Below are positions 10,094-22,209 of a DNA stretch of 64,000 nt, piece by piece. A program made the position numbers and the translations under genes. The notes under the pieces were generated by a model, which saw only the letters and a list, made by a program, of their open reading frames with translations, was not told the DNA's origin and did not search any database. The DNA is from Sisyra terminalis. Taxonomy: Eukaryota > Arthropoda > Insecta > Neuroptera > Sisyridae. The DNA lies in contig OY292275.1 in NCBI GenBank assembly GCA_958496175.1, positions 56,931,701 to 56,995,700 on the forward strand, in the 5' to 3' direction. The number at the start of each line of letters is the position of its first letter. Within the stretch, counting starts at the first letter, position 1.

Positions 10094-13000
10094 AAGTAAA
10101 CAGGAATAACCTGAAGGGAAGAAAAGCGAGGGCGATCACCAACCTGTTGGACAGAAGTGGTGAAAAAGCTCGTTGATTCGATTTTTGTGTCCGCAAGAGG
10201 GCAAACACGTAATTGCTGAAGAAGTACCGTTCAGTAGGTCTTGTGAAATTTCCCGAGTAACAACCGATATAATCACCATACATTGGCACCAATGGTTGGA
10301 TTTAGAAAATCCGATACATTATGCTTATATACAATATCACGTGCTATGCTTTGCCAATTTGTTTCGATAATGGCTGAGACATGGGTCAAAACGAAGATTG
10401 GGAATTTTTTTTACTTTTAGGGCTTCATTTCCGAAAAAACCACATAATTTCTTTTGTACTTACGAAACTTTTTTATTTTCTTGGAAATATTACCAAAAAG
10501 TATGTCTGACGTGCTCGTCTTTTTCTTTCGTTTTTAAATTACAAAATTAATTGATATATTTTACTTAAGAAATGGTATAAGTCCAAACAATCAGAAAAAA
10601 ATATAGCGTAGGTTGCTTTGTACACGTCACCAAAACAAAAGAAAGGGTAAAGACTGTGGTAAAGACTATCAAGCGATAAAATCCGCAATCAATTAGTTAC
10701 CAACCCAATAGTTAATTAAATGATTGAAAAGAATTGAATAATTGTAAACATGACGCAGAATTTTTAATGTGAAAAATAATTACCGCTTTTATCTTAGATC
10801 AGAAAATCACGTTTCGTTAAGTAATAATTGCAAGTTCTTTTAAGTAATTATTGGAATTTTAGAGGCATAGTTTCCTGCTTTTTGCTGATCAAAGAGAACA
10901 AATATTTGTGAATTAGATTCTAAGATTCTTGAACAAATTTAGTAGATTTATTTGTTTGATTTATTGGGTTTGATTGTTCTTTTTGGGACACGAAGCAATC
11001 TATCAAGAATGTCGTTACAGACTTGGACAATTAAAATTGGACCAGTTAAAAATATTTAATAAAGCTATTGATCTTGACAATGAAGCTATTGTGTTGATTT
11101 TTTTGGTAGAGCTTTTGGTTTGGTTTTAGTTCAAAGATGATTTATTTCTTCTTATTTTAAAAATATTAAAGAACAGCAGGCGCTCAAATTGATTTTCAAA
11201 CTGAGTTCTGCTTTTTGAAAGAAGTGAATTCTTTTTCAATAATTATTCGTTCTTAAGTTTCTTTGATTAATTGTTTGTGTTAAAAGTATCTAAATAAGTT
11301 TCTACTAAATATTTCCCTATAAAAAATATTCTTTTTAGAAGAACTGCAGTTTTTGATAACTTTTTGAAGTATAAGATATGTAAAAAATACTGTAGAATCA
11401 AGTTAAACTATTTAATGTTATATATCAATATCCTTCTTAATCAGTAATTTTTTAAAGTTAACAACTTCTGTCATTTCTTTTTTAATCACAAGAAAATTTG
11501 GTAATGATCCACCAAAAACGTAATCCGCACAACTGTAAAGTGATTAAAAACCCAATACCTATATTTCAGAAGGGTTTTTAGGCTTCAAAAAAAGCATTTT
11601 TGTCTCCATAAACTTATGGGTGGAAATACACCCTTTGAAATTACAACCACCTTAAATTAATTTATTTTTTGTTTTGGTAAAATCTGAGCAAAAGATGCTT
11701 TTTTTCGGCTTAATGTAAAAATGGAAATATTTTCCTAAAATTTTTCCAAAATTTAAACTTACCATAATGAAAAAAATAAGTATTTAACAATCATACACAC
11801 CTACAAGTTTAGTGTGATATTTGGATAGTATTTTGCTTTTGTTGCCAATAAATTTTAAGCAAAAGAGTAGATAAAACAATAAAGCAAGAAATCAAAGTTT
11901 TAGATTTCGTAAAGACGAACTAGGGGTAGAGTTCTTTAAACTCGGAATTTCTTTATGAAAACTTGAAATTTTTTAGTCAGGAATTTTTAAGGGCAAAAAA
12001 TAAGCTTTTGTACTATTTTATTTTATTTTTCTTGTTTAATATTTGCAGTTTGGTCTTGAACACTAAGCAAATTCGCCAATACTATAAGTCACGCCTAGGT
12101 ATTCATTCCCTAAATTCGTACAGTAGAAGTTTACTATACAAAGACAAACATTTCTTGCCTATTAATCAATGAAGCTTTTGGTATTTAGCTTTGGTTTTTA
12201 GCTGACTTTATCCATTATCTACTAGGTCTTCGATTCAGGTGCATTCTAAGATATCTGACCTCTGGCGCCTGTAGTTTGTACAGGAAAACTGGAGTAATGT
12301 TCAAATATAAAATTTAAAAATTGATTGCTCTTTTTGGGCTAAAGATTATTTCTGGTTTATCTTTCAATTTAATTTTAATAAATAATATTTTTATTTTTGC
12401 TTTTTCTATTTTCTTTCCAGTGATATCCAATATCAGCGCATTTCTTATTAAAATATGATCACAATAAAATTAACCATCCTTCTTGTCTTCACTCAGATGA
12501 TTAGTATTTTTCCTTCATTGATTTTTCCAAATTTTTATGTTAAAAGTTCCAAAATAGATTTTCTTCAGCCTTGTATAAACCCGAATTCAAAATTTAAGAA
12601 TTGAATATTTTGCTTAAATATTTGATCCCCACTTTTGGCATAAAATCCAATTTTTTTCTCCATTCTTATTAAATGCGATTTTTGCTATATGGATAAGGAG
12701 TAAATTGTAGAAAACATATTTACAATAAAGTTTGAACAATTTAATATTCTAATTGTATCTCTTTTCTTTTTATTGTAGCGTAGACTATTCGGAAAACCCC
12801 ACATCCAATATAAAACAAATAGAGTGCAGCTTAGATTTAATTGAAAATACAAATATTGATCCAGAATTGTTGGCACAACAATATTATCCAAATCATGAAA
12901 TTATTAATAAACATTGATTACTTTGTATCCAATTAACTCAATTATTCCGATTCCCTTCATATTAATTACGTAATCATCAGTTTGTTACCTTGGCTTTACA

Positions 13001-14329
13001 CATCTCTCATTCTATCTCTTTGTTTCCGCCAATTATGAAATTATTGTGAAATATAAATTTTTTATTGTTTTCACATTAATAATTCAAAATACTTTTACGC
13101 TGATCAAACCAATTTCGCTTTAATTAACGATTTTTTTATTTGTCAAAAACAACTGACACCTGTTTCATGGGGCTTAGCGATGATAAACTTGATTTTATCC
13201 AAAAATTATGTTCGATTTTTTCCAATGTGGAAATTTTTGACAATAAAAGCGTCTCTTTTAAGTAATGTTTCAGTAAAACTCAACCATAAAAACTCTGATT
13301 ATTAAATTGGCTTGGTCTGTCGTATAAAACAGAATTGATATATTAAATTCTTTTTGTTTCGTACTTTTATATCTGCAATGCTTTGTATTCTTTTATTCAT
13401 TTACTCTTTGATGTTTCAATTTAGCCTAAGGAGCAATGTTGAATGTTCAATGGATTGTTACTTTCTCACGATGGATTTATTATTATTCGAGAAGATTAAA
13501 GGTTTTGCGAAAAAATCTGAAACTTTAAAAAATTGTTTGAATTCGGATATATGTTTACAGTAGATATATTAGGGTTTGTTTTGGAACTTCTGAATTAAGC
13601 ATTTTTTTTTTTTTGTCAAACTGAATATTTTTAATTTGATAACAAAATGACAGGGATTTTAACTTAAAAGGCAAATGTCATAAAATTTCATTTATAGTTA
13701 AATGATTGGATTTTTTCATTGTTGTGTTTTATACTCATTTAAATGAGTGAAATCTCGGTTTTTTGTCATTTTCATTTTTTCCAGAGGTAATTACTTTACT
13801 AATGAATTCCACTTGAACTTAATAAAAGATATTTCTTCAAATAATTTGTTGTAATTTAATAGGAAATTACATGATATAATCCCTAAATGTCTCTCTCTAA
13901 CATCCATTTAATATATAAAGGTTTATATACCATTGTTTATGTTAAAAGGACCTATGGGTATAAGCATGGAGTCTCGACCACTCGAAAAAATTTTATTGAT
14001 ACTTTGTTAATATGTTAATACTAATAAAATACTAAGATCCTGGAATTTCCAGATCTCTACATTAATTATTTTTTGTACCAAAAAATAATAAATTAAATAC
14101 CAAAAATATTTTTTTAAGAATCTACTTAATCAATAGATCAAAACTTTTAGTATGATTTAAAAGTTGGTCATTCTTTAGTTATAAATTTAAAACATAAAAA
14201 TATTTTTTTTAAGTTAAAAATACTATCCTTGTAGTAACTGATTTTTTTTCAATTTTTTTAAAACGTTACTACATAGTGAAAAATAAATAAATAAAAACCA
14301 CTTCCCCGCTTAATGGTAATTGCTTAAAG
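10094..14329. other. AT-rich DNA, no recognised gene
   Basis: About 4.2 kb. The first 280 bp (10,094-10,375) is less AT-rich and open on both strands for 65-72 codons without a recognisable domain; it may be part of whatever older element copy 2 inserted into. The remainder is AT-rich with open frames of 69 codons or fewer (for example 11,963-12,172 and 13,354-13,563), hydrophobic or low-complexity and without motifs. Confidence 0.5.
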
Positions 14330-14540
14330 CTCTCGTTTTACTTGAGAATGTCCATTGTAGATGGCATTAAAGCTGCGAGGTGGCATGCTTAAAATTTCAA
14401 ATTTTCAATAATCAAAACAAATGAACATCTCCAAATCTCGTAACCTCATTGGTCAATAGCTACGTTGATTGGCTTGTGTGTGCTGTCATCAGCTATTAGT
14501 GCATTGCTTGACTTATTCATACATTATTTGTAAATAATTA
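14330..14540 (-). repeat. SINE-like or MITE-like dispersed repeat, copy 2
   Basis: The reverse complement of about 14,395-14,480 matches the core of the repeat at 3860-4140: CATTTGTTTTGATTATTGAA preceded by TAGCTATTGACCAATGAGG. Orientation is opposite to copy 1. Confidence 0.5.
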
Positions 14541-14849
14541 TTTAATTTTATTTGAATAAAAGCTAAAAAGTGATTTAAGTAATATTTTAAATAGTGTCAA
14601 AACATTCAAGATAGATTTTTTTTTATTCAAGTAAGTGTTATGTTATTAAATTATGAAAATCTTAAATCTTGCCAACATTGTTAGTTTCGATTCAATAATC
14701 ATTAAAGATTCGTGTGATAAATTTAGGTTTTGAATATGAATGAGCGTTTAATGATTTCATTAAATCAATAATTGGATTTTTTTTTTCTTTTCTCTTTTAA
14801 AAATATGAATTTACTTTAAGAAGTTTAGTTCAATCTTTTTGGTATTTAG

Positions 14850-14940
14850 GTCCAGATTCGTAATCTTGTTGGCCTCTTGCGTTGCATTGTGGGAGCTGCC
14901 ATCAGATACAAGTGCTTAACTTATCCATTCCTTAATTGTT
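14850..14940 (-). repeat. Partial third copy of the dispersed repeat
   Basis: GATTCGTAATCTTGTTGGCC, followed by GCTGCCATCAGATACAAGTG and CTTAACTTATCCATTCCTTA, parallels the end of copy 2 (CTCGTAACCTCATTGGTCAA, GCTGTCATCAGCTATTAGTG). It is a diverged fragment of the same family. Confidence 0.4.
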
Positions 14941-15039
14941 CTTATTTTAAATTGATTTTTATCATATAAATGTGCTTTATGAGCTATTTTATAATTCCTA
15001 TATAAGCTATGGAATTTGGATAGAACTAATGTTACACTA

Positions 15040-16030
15040 AAAATGATTATAAGACTTATAGTAAAATACCAAATAAGTTGATTTCGCTAGCTAAAGAGAG
15101 TTATGAAAGTCAGTTTACTAATGTTTGTAAAGATTGTAAAAAAACAACGGTAATTTGTAAATTGGTTAAAAAACGTAATGTTTCGTCTGATCTTGATTAT
15201 ATTATATATAATGAAGAGATTATTTCCGCTAATAATGCTATTGCTGATACTTTTGTCACATTTTTTATTAGTATTGGCGTTGATCTAGCTAAGAAAATAG
15301 CATACGAACCCGTCAACACAGAAAAAAATGTTAAGTATAACCCCAATAGTATTTTAAATTGAAAAATTAATAGCTGAAATGAAAATTAAATCATTGGCAA
15401 TACAGTTTTGAAACTTATCGCTATGGATATTAGTGCTCCCTTGGAGTACATTTTTAACAAATCTATTAGCAGTGCAATTTGGCTTACAGCATTGAAAAAA
15501 GCGGATATAATACCTCTACATAAATCTGGAGATAAACGTTTAACTACAAACTACAGATCTATCTCACTTATTTCTAACTTAACTAAAATTCATGAGAGGA
15601 TTATCTACAATAGACTCATATGATTTTTGTGATAAAAATAAATAAATTTCTGATTATCAATTCGGTTTCGTTAAGAACAGAGGTACTAGCGATGCTCTTG
15701 CAATTATTTCTATTATTATATATGATAATATTGATAAAGATATACCTACGGTTTAAGTTATTATAGACCTCGCAAAGGTTTTCGACACTGTAAATCATAA
15801 AATTCTGTTAGATAAATTTTGGAGACGTGGTATTAGAAGTATCCCTCATAAACTACTCGAGAACTATTTAACTAATAGAGAATAAAGTGTTATTATCAAT
15901 AATATTATTAGTAAGACTAATACGGTTAAAGTAGGTGTTCCTCAAGGAACAATTCTGGGCCTATTACTCTTCATTTTGTATATAGATAATATTTTTAATT
16001 GTCCACCTACTGGGGCTCTCGTTTCATAGG
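15040..16030 (+). pseudogene. Non-LTR retrotransposon reverse transcriptase remnant (jockey-like)
   Basis: Codons from about 15,045 read KLISLAKESYESQF, the linker between endonuclease and reverse transcriptase in LINE ORF2. Next come ANNAIADTFVTFFISIGVDL, then KADIIPLHKSGDKRLTTNYR with SISLISNLTKIHERIIYNRL, the fingers region (KPGDxxxxxNYRPISLLS). After a +1 frameshift between 15,623 and 15,649, SDYQFGFVKNRGTSDAL is followed by VIIDLAKVFDTVNHKIL (motif A, with the catalytic Asp in DLAKxFDT) and GVPQGTILGLLLFILYIDN (motif B). The YADD motif C is not reached. Stops lie at 15,360, 15,621 and 15,754. This copy is dead and truncated at both ends. Confidence 0.85.
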
Positions 16031-16039
16031 CTTGATTTT

Positions 16040-17930
16040 TTCATTTTGGTTTTATTATGTTTTTTATAAATAAAATGCCAATATTTATGGTAAATGTAAG
16101 AAAGGTTCTTCTTCTATTTCCATACATTGAAAAAGGACTGCTGAAATTATAGAAGCTTCAGTCCATCAACTAAAGGTATTGGCATAATAAATAGTTGCAC
16201 TGAATTTTGTGATTCACATTATAGCAATTAACTATCTTAACAATTTTTCATAAATATTTTAATTTAGCCGGAAATTGGTGCCAAAAGCGCTAATGTAATT
16301 CTGCGTTTAAATAAGTCGCGCACTATACATTGCGAAAATTTTTATTTCTCGATAAATATGTAAATGGTTGCTAATAATCAAAATGAATCTTTAAAAGTTA
16401 TAACTTATTCTACAATTATAAAATACAATTTTTAATTTTTTGAACCGGAGATCACTGTAATCCTTGAGATATTTAAATATTTCCACTAAAAAGAACAACT
16501 TATCATTGACTTTTTTGGCTTTTGACACTATATTAACAAGTGTTAGAAAATATTTACGATTTCACCAAGAAAATTCAATTTTAACATTTCAAATTAATAA
16601 TTTTTAGTTATAAAAATTCAATGTTAAGAAGAGTATTTACATCTTGTACTAAGTTGTTGATAATACACTTGCAATTAATAATAAAGTTCTTCATTATTTC
16701 TAGCCAAAAATTACTAAAAATTTAGTCATTTTTGGAACTTTCTCTGACAATAAATTAAAGCTCACAAATAAACAAACCATTTGGTTTCCGATTTTTCCTA
16801 AAATGTCAATAGTTTTCAGAATTATCAACAACAATGGAACATAATTTTCTAAAGAGAATATTTGTATTTTTTTCAACTTTCATTTTCGCATTAACTATGG
16901 CCTCTACGGGAAATAATTGAAGAACCTTTTTTTTTAAACATTTTCTCAAACTTTATCAAGGATTTTTTCTCTTTGGAAAAGTCAATATTGTGGGGTAGAT
17001 GGCGCCCCAAGATGATGATTTATTTTGTTAGAAATCATGCTTGGAATCTTTTCAATCAATATATAGGATAATCTGCTTTTACGTACTAATTTATTAATGA
17101 ATTAATTTATAAATTTCACTTCCACGACTAAACTAATAGCAATATTATAGAAAAACGAAAGATTTTTCTTCCAAAAAAAATATTGAAAAAATAAAAAATA
17201 TAAGTTATTTTTATCAATTATTTATTATAATCTATAGTGTTTTGACTTCAACTCGTTGATAAAGAAATGTTGTGCAAATTCTTTCCATCCGATGATTTAT
17301 CTGCAGAATTTTTAATTATAAAAGGATCCACTTATGAAGAAAAGAAAAACTAGATTCTAAATTAAATTAAAACTAGGGTACAAGCAGTTGCAAAAAAGAA
17401 GTCAAATTTTATAATTTGTGGTATTATAAATTATCCAGAATCAATATTTTTTCATTGACTGTCAATCATTTGACTTGGGAAGAATGTATTTATAAGAAAA
17501 CTACAGAACTTATAGCTATTTGTGAATAGAATGTTAGATTGATTAAACCTAGTTGTAATTAACAGATACAAATTTTCCACTGCTTTTTATAATCTTATAA
17601 AATTTTTTGGGCAATTAACAATTAATTTTTTTCTAATTACTTTGTGATATACGAATTTTTATTTGGAATATTTCAATAATTGCTTTTGAAAAAATTAAAT
17701 GAGTCCAGGTATAGTTTGAATCTATAAACTTGTATACTTATGCAAATTTGAATCGATATCGCTTATAACTTCATGAATATTAAGTGTTGAATATAGTTTA
17801 GAACAAAAAAAAAATTGTGAAGAGTGCAATTTTATTTATAGTAAAATAAAAATATAATGGAAATGCACGATTATTAACGGATTAAATTATTTAACGAGCA
17901 TTTAAAATTCAAATAAGAATTTAATTAATG
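16040..17930. other. AT-rich DNA, no gene seen
   Basis: About 1.9 kb of AT-rich sequence with no open frame over 60 codons and no recognised element boundary. Confidence 0.55.
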
Positions 17931-17939
17931 GATTTAATG

Positions 17940-18930
17940 AAGTTTTCATTCATTAACGCGTCGCCGTTTTCACATGGGGGGTGGATGAGGATGAGGTGGT
18001 GGTGGTGGTTGTTTGATACGGGGGTGAACCGTTTTATTTTTCGTTGTCTTGTAATCGAATCCGAATGAAATTTGTGTCCGCTTCGAATATTTCACAAAAC
18101 AGATTGCATTGCAATGTTTAATGTTATTCGATTTAAGAAGATATGTCTGAAAGCAGATACGTGTTTGCCAGCCGGCTCCATTACTCGTTCGTTGATTCAC
18201 ACACGCAAATTTATTGCCAAACAGATAATGTTATGTAGTAACGAAAGCACCCTTTTCCGTTCCCATGTTTGTTTTTCCACGCCATGTTTTTCCTATTGAA
18301 AACTATTATGGATTGATAGGATTTATTTACATCGCTCGAGAACAAGATGGAGAAGCCCGTGTGATTAAATTCTCGCCAAATGTATTCCAACATTGTGTTT
18401 TTTTTTTTTTCGTTGTACAAAATGCAACCAAAAACCGCGCCACAATTGATTTGCTCGATGGGAAAATTTCATCAATTTGAACGAATAAATTTGAAAAGTT
18501 TTACTTATCTCTATATCTTGTGGCAAATCGAAATCATTGTCTTTATAAAGTAATATCTGGAAAATTGCGAAAACTTATGCGATCATATTCTTTTATATTA
18601 TCTAGCCGCGGTAAGGTCGTGAAATGGGAGCTTGTTATAGAAGGCACATGTCGGCGAATACGAAGCGAATATTTCAATTTCCAAAGTCCTGCATGTCAAA
18701 CGGGGGGGTTGGGATTCGACGTCATTTTCCTTATGCTTGAACGAAAAAAAATTATGGACCCATTCAATTTGCACTTGTTCGACACCGGCTGTGATTTGGA
18801 GGATAATAAATTTCGAAATATTCGCCGTTATCTTATGAGAAAGCCAAAAATAAGAATATTGAATTTTTCCCATCTTATTAACTCATTGAATAAGTCACCG
18901 TTCTCTTTGAAATGATCGTAAAAAGTTAAC
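17940..18930. other. Less AT-rich, ORF-dense 1-kb patch of unknown nature
   Basis: This kilobase has noticeably higher GC and several overlapping open frames on both strands. The longest is 18,520-18,915 (+, 131 codons), with 18,598-18,873 (-, 91 codons) opposite it. The 131-codon translation is basic and contains no motif I recognise, and I see no signal peptide, membrane segment or splice context that would decide the strand. It could be an old transposon interior, a conserved non-coding block or an exon. I assign no function. Confidence 0.25.
17970..18030 (+). repeat. G-rich simple repeat, (GGT)n-like
   Basis: The plus strand runs from GGGGGGTGGATGAGGATGAG into (GGT)5 and later GGGGG, all inside an otherwise AT-rich region. 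On the minus strand it encodes a proline/histidine run at the end of a 76-codon frame, which I treat as spurious. Confidence 0.7.
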
Positions 18931-19825
18931 GTCAAACATTTCCATGCGACAGATGACTGATTGGCAACAATGAAAGATATATTTGAATACGAATATTTTT
19001 TTTTCATTTCCTTGAAAATATAAAAAGGCTGAAATTTGTCCATTAAACAATAACTTCTGATCTTATTAAAGAACTTTGTTTCATAAAAAATGCGACAAAT
19101 GAAAAACAGAGAAGAGACAATAAGAAAATATCTAAATCGCTTAATTTGATTCAAAAATCAAATAAAAAGTTTAAAATTTTTTTTCCTCAATTGTTAAATT
19201 GATCTAACTGTACTAAAACATAGACCAAGTTTTTTTAACATTTAAAGGTCACTACCGACCTTTGAATTTTTTCGAAATTAATCAAAGGACATATATGTGT
19301 ATTAAGATAATAATCTAGTTAAATCAAAAGACAGATTCATGGATAAAACTAGAATATATAATAATAATAATTAAATATCTTCTATCAATTCAGAAGAAAG
19401 AAAGCAAGAAAAAAAACTAAAGGGGTATAGCAGGGCTTGCATGAAAAAACTACCACCACAGCTATTTCGATTCAAACTCAGGGGATCTGATGAGAGGTTT
19501 TGATACTTAATAAAAATAATTTGGCCAAACTTTTAAAAAACTTCTTTTTTGGATTTGATTATTTTTTTAAGTAAAAAAAAATTAAATTAATTATTTACGA
19601 TTTGTCCTCATTCTTAGGAGTTTGTTGAGTACAAGGGTGAACTGGAAATATATTTAGGTCTGAGAAATATCGGTGATATAGGTCCACAAAATTAGATTTA
19701 GGAAAAAAAAGGCTAAAAAAAGTACAACATTAATTTAAAACATATTTGTAAAAATTAAAAAAAAACAAAGTTTTTTTTTAACAAGAGCAACCAAAATCAA
19801 AATTCAATTTATTATATATAATAAC
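18931..19825. other. AT-rich DNA, no gene seen
   Basis: AT-rich with A/T homopolymers and short open frames only; no element ends recognised. Confidence 0.5.
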
Positions 19826-19829
19826 ATTA

Positions 19830-21100
19830 ATATTATAAATTACACAAGTATTTTAATATTGCACTTTTTTCTCTCATTATATCAGTAACTCTATTATTTT
19901 CAACGTTACTTAGAATATCATTTTCGTTTTGTCTTAAAAAATTTCTAAGTCGATTTAAAATATATTTCAACTTTGAAAATGATATCTCATAAGATACTTG
20001 TGTTGATAAAGTATGCAATAATAAATTTGTACGCTAAAAATAAATTTTAGTATTCTAATGCATCGAAATGAAATTTTTACAAATTTTATAACAGCATCAA
20101 TTCAATTTCTGCATGATTAGTATGATCTTCCGGTGTTAATCTCTTAATCATCTTCAAAATAGTCTACATCACAGTGTATTCATCACAAAATAGTCTACTT
20201 CTGCTAAAATAGCATTTAAATTTTCCACTTTTTTGGAAAATTTATTACTTACACTTTCAAAATTTCCTTCGTAATATTTTTAATTAATTTTTGATTTATT
20301 TAATTGTTTAAATGTTCAAAAATATGACTAGGTATATTTTTACTTGCAATTTGTGGGATATTATTTCGAATTAAATAAAATATATCACTATGAAGAGGAT
20401 CATTATTTAAAAATATTTTATTCATGTTACTGGTAACTGCATCCATTATAACATTATACTCACTTATGCGAAATCTATCGTTAGAGTTATCAGTTTTATT
20501 TTTTTATTTGTTAGACATAAAATTTCTTCAATTTTAAAGAAATCAAAATCGCCGATGCTTTTAATTTAGACCATGCAAAATTTACTGCTGTTTAGTATAC
20601 ATAATTAAAATCTCTTGTATTTAAAAAAAAATCAGTCGAATTTTTTACCATACCAAATCTACAATTTTACAATACCAAAAATATATCTCCAGATGTACTA
20701 TTAAAAGTACCAAACATTTTTCTTAATGTCTTATTTTTAGCCTACCAACGTATTTTTTCAATAGTAGAAATAAATTTAAATTTACTAAATTCTTGCCATA
20801 CGTTAAGTCGTTTATAAGATTCTTTTTAAGAAATCGTATATGTATCTAAAATACCAAATAGTTAGATGGCTTCTTTAGTCTTTTGTTTGATATCCATTAT
20901 AAAAAAAATTAATACATGTGCATAACACAAAGTATGAACTTAATTGGTCAAACTTGATTTAACCATGCATTAAAAGCTTTATAAGTACCATGCATATTTG
21001 CTGCACTATCAGTACAATTACCAAAAAATTTACAAATATCAATTTTCAAGTTTTTTAAAATTTATCATTTTAGATTACAGATATTTTCTGCTGTTTTTAA
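19830..21100 (-). pseudogene. hAT-like (ZMYM1/DUF4371 type) transposase remnant
   Basis: Reading the minus strand from high to low coordinate, about 21,030-20,940 gives NCTDSAANMHGTYKAFNAWL, matching the Y/D-G-A-x-N-M-x-G-x-Y-x-x-x-x-x-x-L segment of this family. CYAHVL follows at about 20,920. SYKRLNVWQEFSKFKFI, with a KIRW segment, follows at about 20,820-20,750. The 3' end, 20,018-19,833, reads LSTQVSYEISFSKLKYILNR then LRNFLRQ, which corresponds to the hAT C-terminal dimerisation motif (xERSFSKLKxIKxYLRS). Numerous stops interrupt the frames. The order of motifs agrees with one decayed gene. No terminal repeats were found. Confidence 0.7.
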
Positions 21101-21344
21101 AGTACAATTTACAAAGAGAAATAGATAAAGTACAAATAACACGTTAAACTAAAATAGATAGAAGTAACAATAGTAAAAATTTAATATCATTTCATCATCA
21201 AAATAAGATTTTTTCGCTGACTTTGAACAGTTATACTGTGTATACATTATATAAGATATATTGCAGTCCAATTTATGTAGTATAATTTAACATAATAATA
21301 TATAAAAATCATACCACAAACATAAATTTGAACAGAAGTTCAAA

Positions 21345-21445
21345 CTTCAAACAAAAATATTCGTGACGTATTGCCCAGATACGTATTTCAATTGCCAAGC
21401 AATCTTCATCAGTGGTCATCAAGTAGTTTGGATCACTCCGTAACT
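21345..21445 (-). repeat. Inverted fragment of the 24.7-26.7 kb repeat unit
   Basis: GACGTATTGCCCAGATACGT, followed by ATTTCAATTGCCAAGCAATC and TTCATCAG, is the reverse complement of a block in the tandem units downstream (about 26,170-26,255 and 25,340-25,430), with few mismatches. It shows that the unit is a dispersed repeat and not only a local duplication. Confidence 0.6.
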
Positions 21446-21952
21446 GCTTTGTGATGATTCACCATTCATTTCATCAGAAAAAATAAAAAAATTGAGTATA
21501 TTTGTGGGTCTGTAGGCCCACGGGATATTGCACCGTTTGGCCCACGAGGATACCGGGAATATCCTACTCCAGCAGTGGTTGAGTATGTCTTTGAAAAGTG
21601 TCGAATGTTTTTAAAACAATTGTCTTTAGTATTTCTCTATACTTCTGATTTTTTTTACTTTTTTAACGAGGTGAAACATTATTTTAGCATTTCATTTCAG
21701 CACAATTAAGCCTTATTTGTTGTGTAGAAACATAGAAAATTATTTTTCAACTCAAACTATAGATGCTACTCATCAAAATAATTAGAAAATAAATAAATTG
21801 TCTTCCAAAAATACTTTTAATGCCAAAATTCATTCATTTTTTTCCCACCTCCACCAATTCTTTTAAAATTTTCTGGTGCCCTTCTGATTTATTGCATTAG
21901 CAAGTACAAAAAAAAGTGCAAATATTTGGAATGGGATTCCCTAATTTTAATC

Positions 21953-22201
21953 TTAAACTGATACTTTCAATGCATATAGAACTTTCATCATCCAATATGC
22001 ACGGTGCATTCCAGCAATAGCTTTCATCGACATACCGTTATCAGGAATCCCAAAAGTGAAAAATTCTTTAGCTACGTTGTGATTGGTAATTTCATGAAAA
22101 TAAAAAGTGATAATAAAAAGAGATAAATTTATAAGTCCATAAGATTTAACGAACGAGAGAATGAAATAGAGAATATTACAGTGTTTCTTATGTATATGCA
22201 C
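21953..22201 (-). pseudogene. Second transposase-like fragment
   Basis: The minus-strand frame ends GMHRAYWMMKVLYALK, preceded by GIPDNGMSMKAIA. This resembles the segment A-P-G-A-M-H-x-A-R-W-M-x-K-A-I-Y-x-L-K that follows the DTT core in the same arthropod transposase-like family as the TA-flanked element. The N-terminal half of the 82-codon frame is not recognised. The fragment is not part of a GGGTGTCCC-ended copy, so it represents another element. Assignment is by remembered motif only. Confidence 0.4.
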
Positions 22202-22209
22202 AACTGTAT

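Noticed and set aside
10074..10370. Overlapping 72- and 65-codon frames as a gene
   Set aside because: Opposite strands are equally open, there are no motifs, and one runs into the end of the TA-flanked transposon.
12410..12425. Pyrimidine tract with CAG resembling a splice acceptor
   Set aside because: No coding frame follows it; such tracts are expected by chance in AT-rich DNA.
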